From Azomonas tarimensis (lineage in GTDB: Bacteria > Pseudomonadota > Gammaproteobacteria > Pseudomonadales > Pseudomonadaceae): a stretch of DNA of 64,000 nucleotides. Below are positions 63,625 to 64,000 of the stretch, in pieces (positions within the stretch are counted from its first letter, which is position 1; every line of letters starts with the position of its first letter). Location of the stretch: positions 248,001 through 312,000 of the forward strand of contig NZ_JBHRXZ010000022.1 of the NCBI RefSeq assembly GCF_042648805.1, written 5' to 3'. The position numbers and the translations under genes were made by a program. The notes under the pieces were generated by a model. That model did not search any database, had not been told where the DNA came from, and was given only the letters and a program-made list of their open reading frames with translations.

Positions 63625-64000
63625 TTACTCGGAAAGGGCGTTGACGAACTGCGCGTCGTAGGTCGCGCCAAAATCGGGAACGCGCGGAATCTCACCGTTA
63701 TCCAGCAGCAGCTTGGCGATGATCGCGCCGCTGCCGTAGAACGAGTGGGTGTCGGCCGATTCGACGAAGCTCTGGCCCATCTCCGCCAGCGGGATGTTGT
63801 AGGCGCCGGCCATCTGCTCTTTCGCTTCCTCGGCGGAAACGCCGAGCACTTCGCCGACGATCTCGGCGGCCTTGTCCGGGTTGTCCTGCATGTACTGCAG
63901 GCCGTCCAGGTAGCCCTTCATCATCGCCTTGATGGCTTCAGGTTTCCTCGCGATCACCGCCTCGTCGAACACCAGCACGTCAGTGATCAGGCCGGGGGCG
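63625..64000 (-). CDS. ABC substrate-binding protein, C-terminal part (cut by window end)
   Basis: The last ~125 residues of a TauA/SsuA-like binding protein: VIARKPEAIKAMMKGYLDGL, NPDKAAEIVGEVLGVSAEE and the C-terminal GSGAIIAKLLLDNGEIPRVP. The frame stays open to 64000, so the start lies outside. It matches the permease and ATPase at 55-57 kb in type. Confidence 0.87.
   Translation of the reverse strand, partial: APGLITDVLVFDEAVIARKPEAIKAMMKGYLDGLQYMQDNPDKAAEIVGEVLGVSAEEAKEQMAGAYNIPLAEMGQSFVESADTHSFYGSGAIIAKLLLDNGEIPRVPDFGATYDAQFVNALSE

Overview
The window looks like a chromosomal segment of a Pseudomonas (sensu lato, including Stutzerimonas) genome. It is GC-rich with strong third-position GC. 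The gene order yjbQ-amtB-glnK-ubiK-comM-rep at the left end matches the pseudomonad core order. A REP-like element of the Pseudomonas type lies near 54.56 kb. No rRNA, tRNA, CRISPR array, phage module or insertion sequence was found.

Layout. (1) 1-20.3 kb, housekeeping and accessory core: nitrogen sensing and ammonium uptake (glnK, amtB) with a visible sigma-54 promoter and NtrC site, ubiK, comM, rep, dps, a cardiolipin synthase, a PAS-rich hybrid histidine kinase, an SDR, a slipin/NfeD membrane pair, a membrane PQQ glucose dehydrogenase, DUF1810, an HPF/RaiA-like protein, and a LysR regulator with a DUF1028 protein. (2) 20.5-36.8 kb: a porin, then one long minus-strand operon of about 14.5 kb. 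The operon has an ABC uptake system, two SDRs, a cupin, an alpha/beta hydrolase, an IclR regulator, a ThDP enzyme, an aspartate-dehydrogenase-like enzyme, an aldehyde dehydrogenase, a VOC extradiol-type dioxygenase, two small proteins, a Rieske oxygenase, a RidA protein and a [2Fe-2S] reductase. It reads as a complete but unassigned pathway for oxygenating and cleaving an aromatic or heteroaromatic compound. (3) 37.1-42.7 kb: aspartase with a divergent LysR gene, and a LolD/MacB-like export system. (4) 42.7-50.3 kb: a light-response island. It has two class II LitR/PplR-type MerR regulators, a short LOV blue-light receptor, a UfaD-like flavoenzyme, a DUF523/DUF1722 protein, a second FAD oxidoreductase, hemH, and near-consensus PplR operators. 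A badly rearranged epimerase pseudogene lies upstream of hemH. (5) 50.6-54.0 kb: one 1133-residue protein joining an ammonium transporter to HAMP-like, PAS, PAS, GGDEF and EAL modules. (6) 55.4-64 kb: a second minus-strand catabolic operon with creatininase, an isochorismatase-like amidase, an MBL lactonase-like hydrolase, a membrane desaturase, two SDRs, an EamA permease and an ABC uptake system, running off the right edge.

How they fit together: both large operons couple ABC import to oxidative or hydrolytic enzymes, and both contain steps expected to release ammonia. The window also carries the ammonium sensors (GlnK, AmtB and the Amt-GGDEF-EAL fusion). The light island probably senses blue light through LOV, passes this to the PplR regulators, and controls flavoenzymes at TGTACA-type operators. 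All functions come from reading motifs and remembered families; no database search was run.
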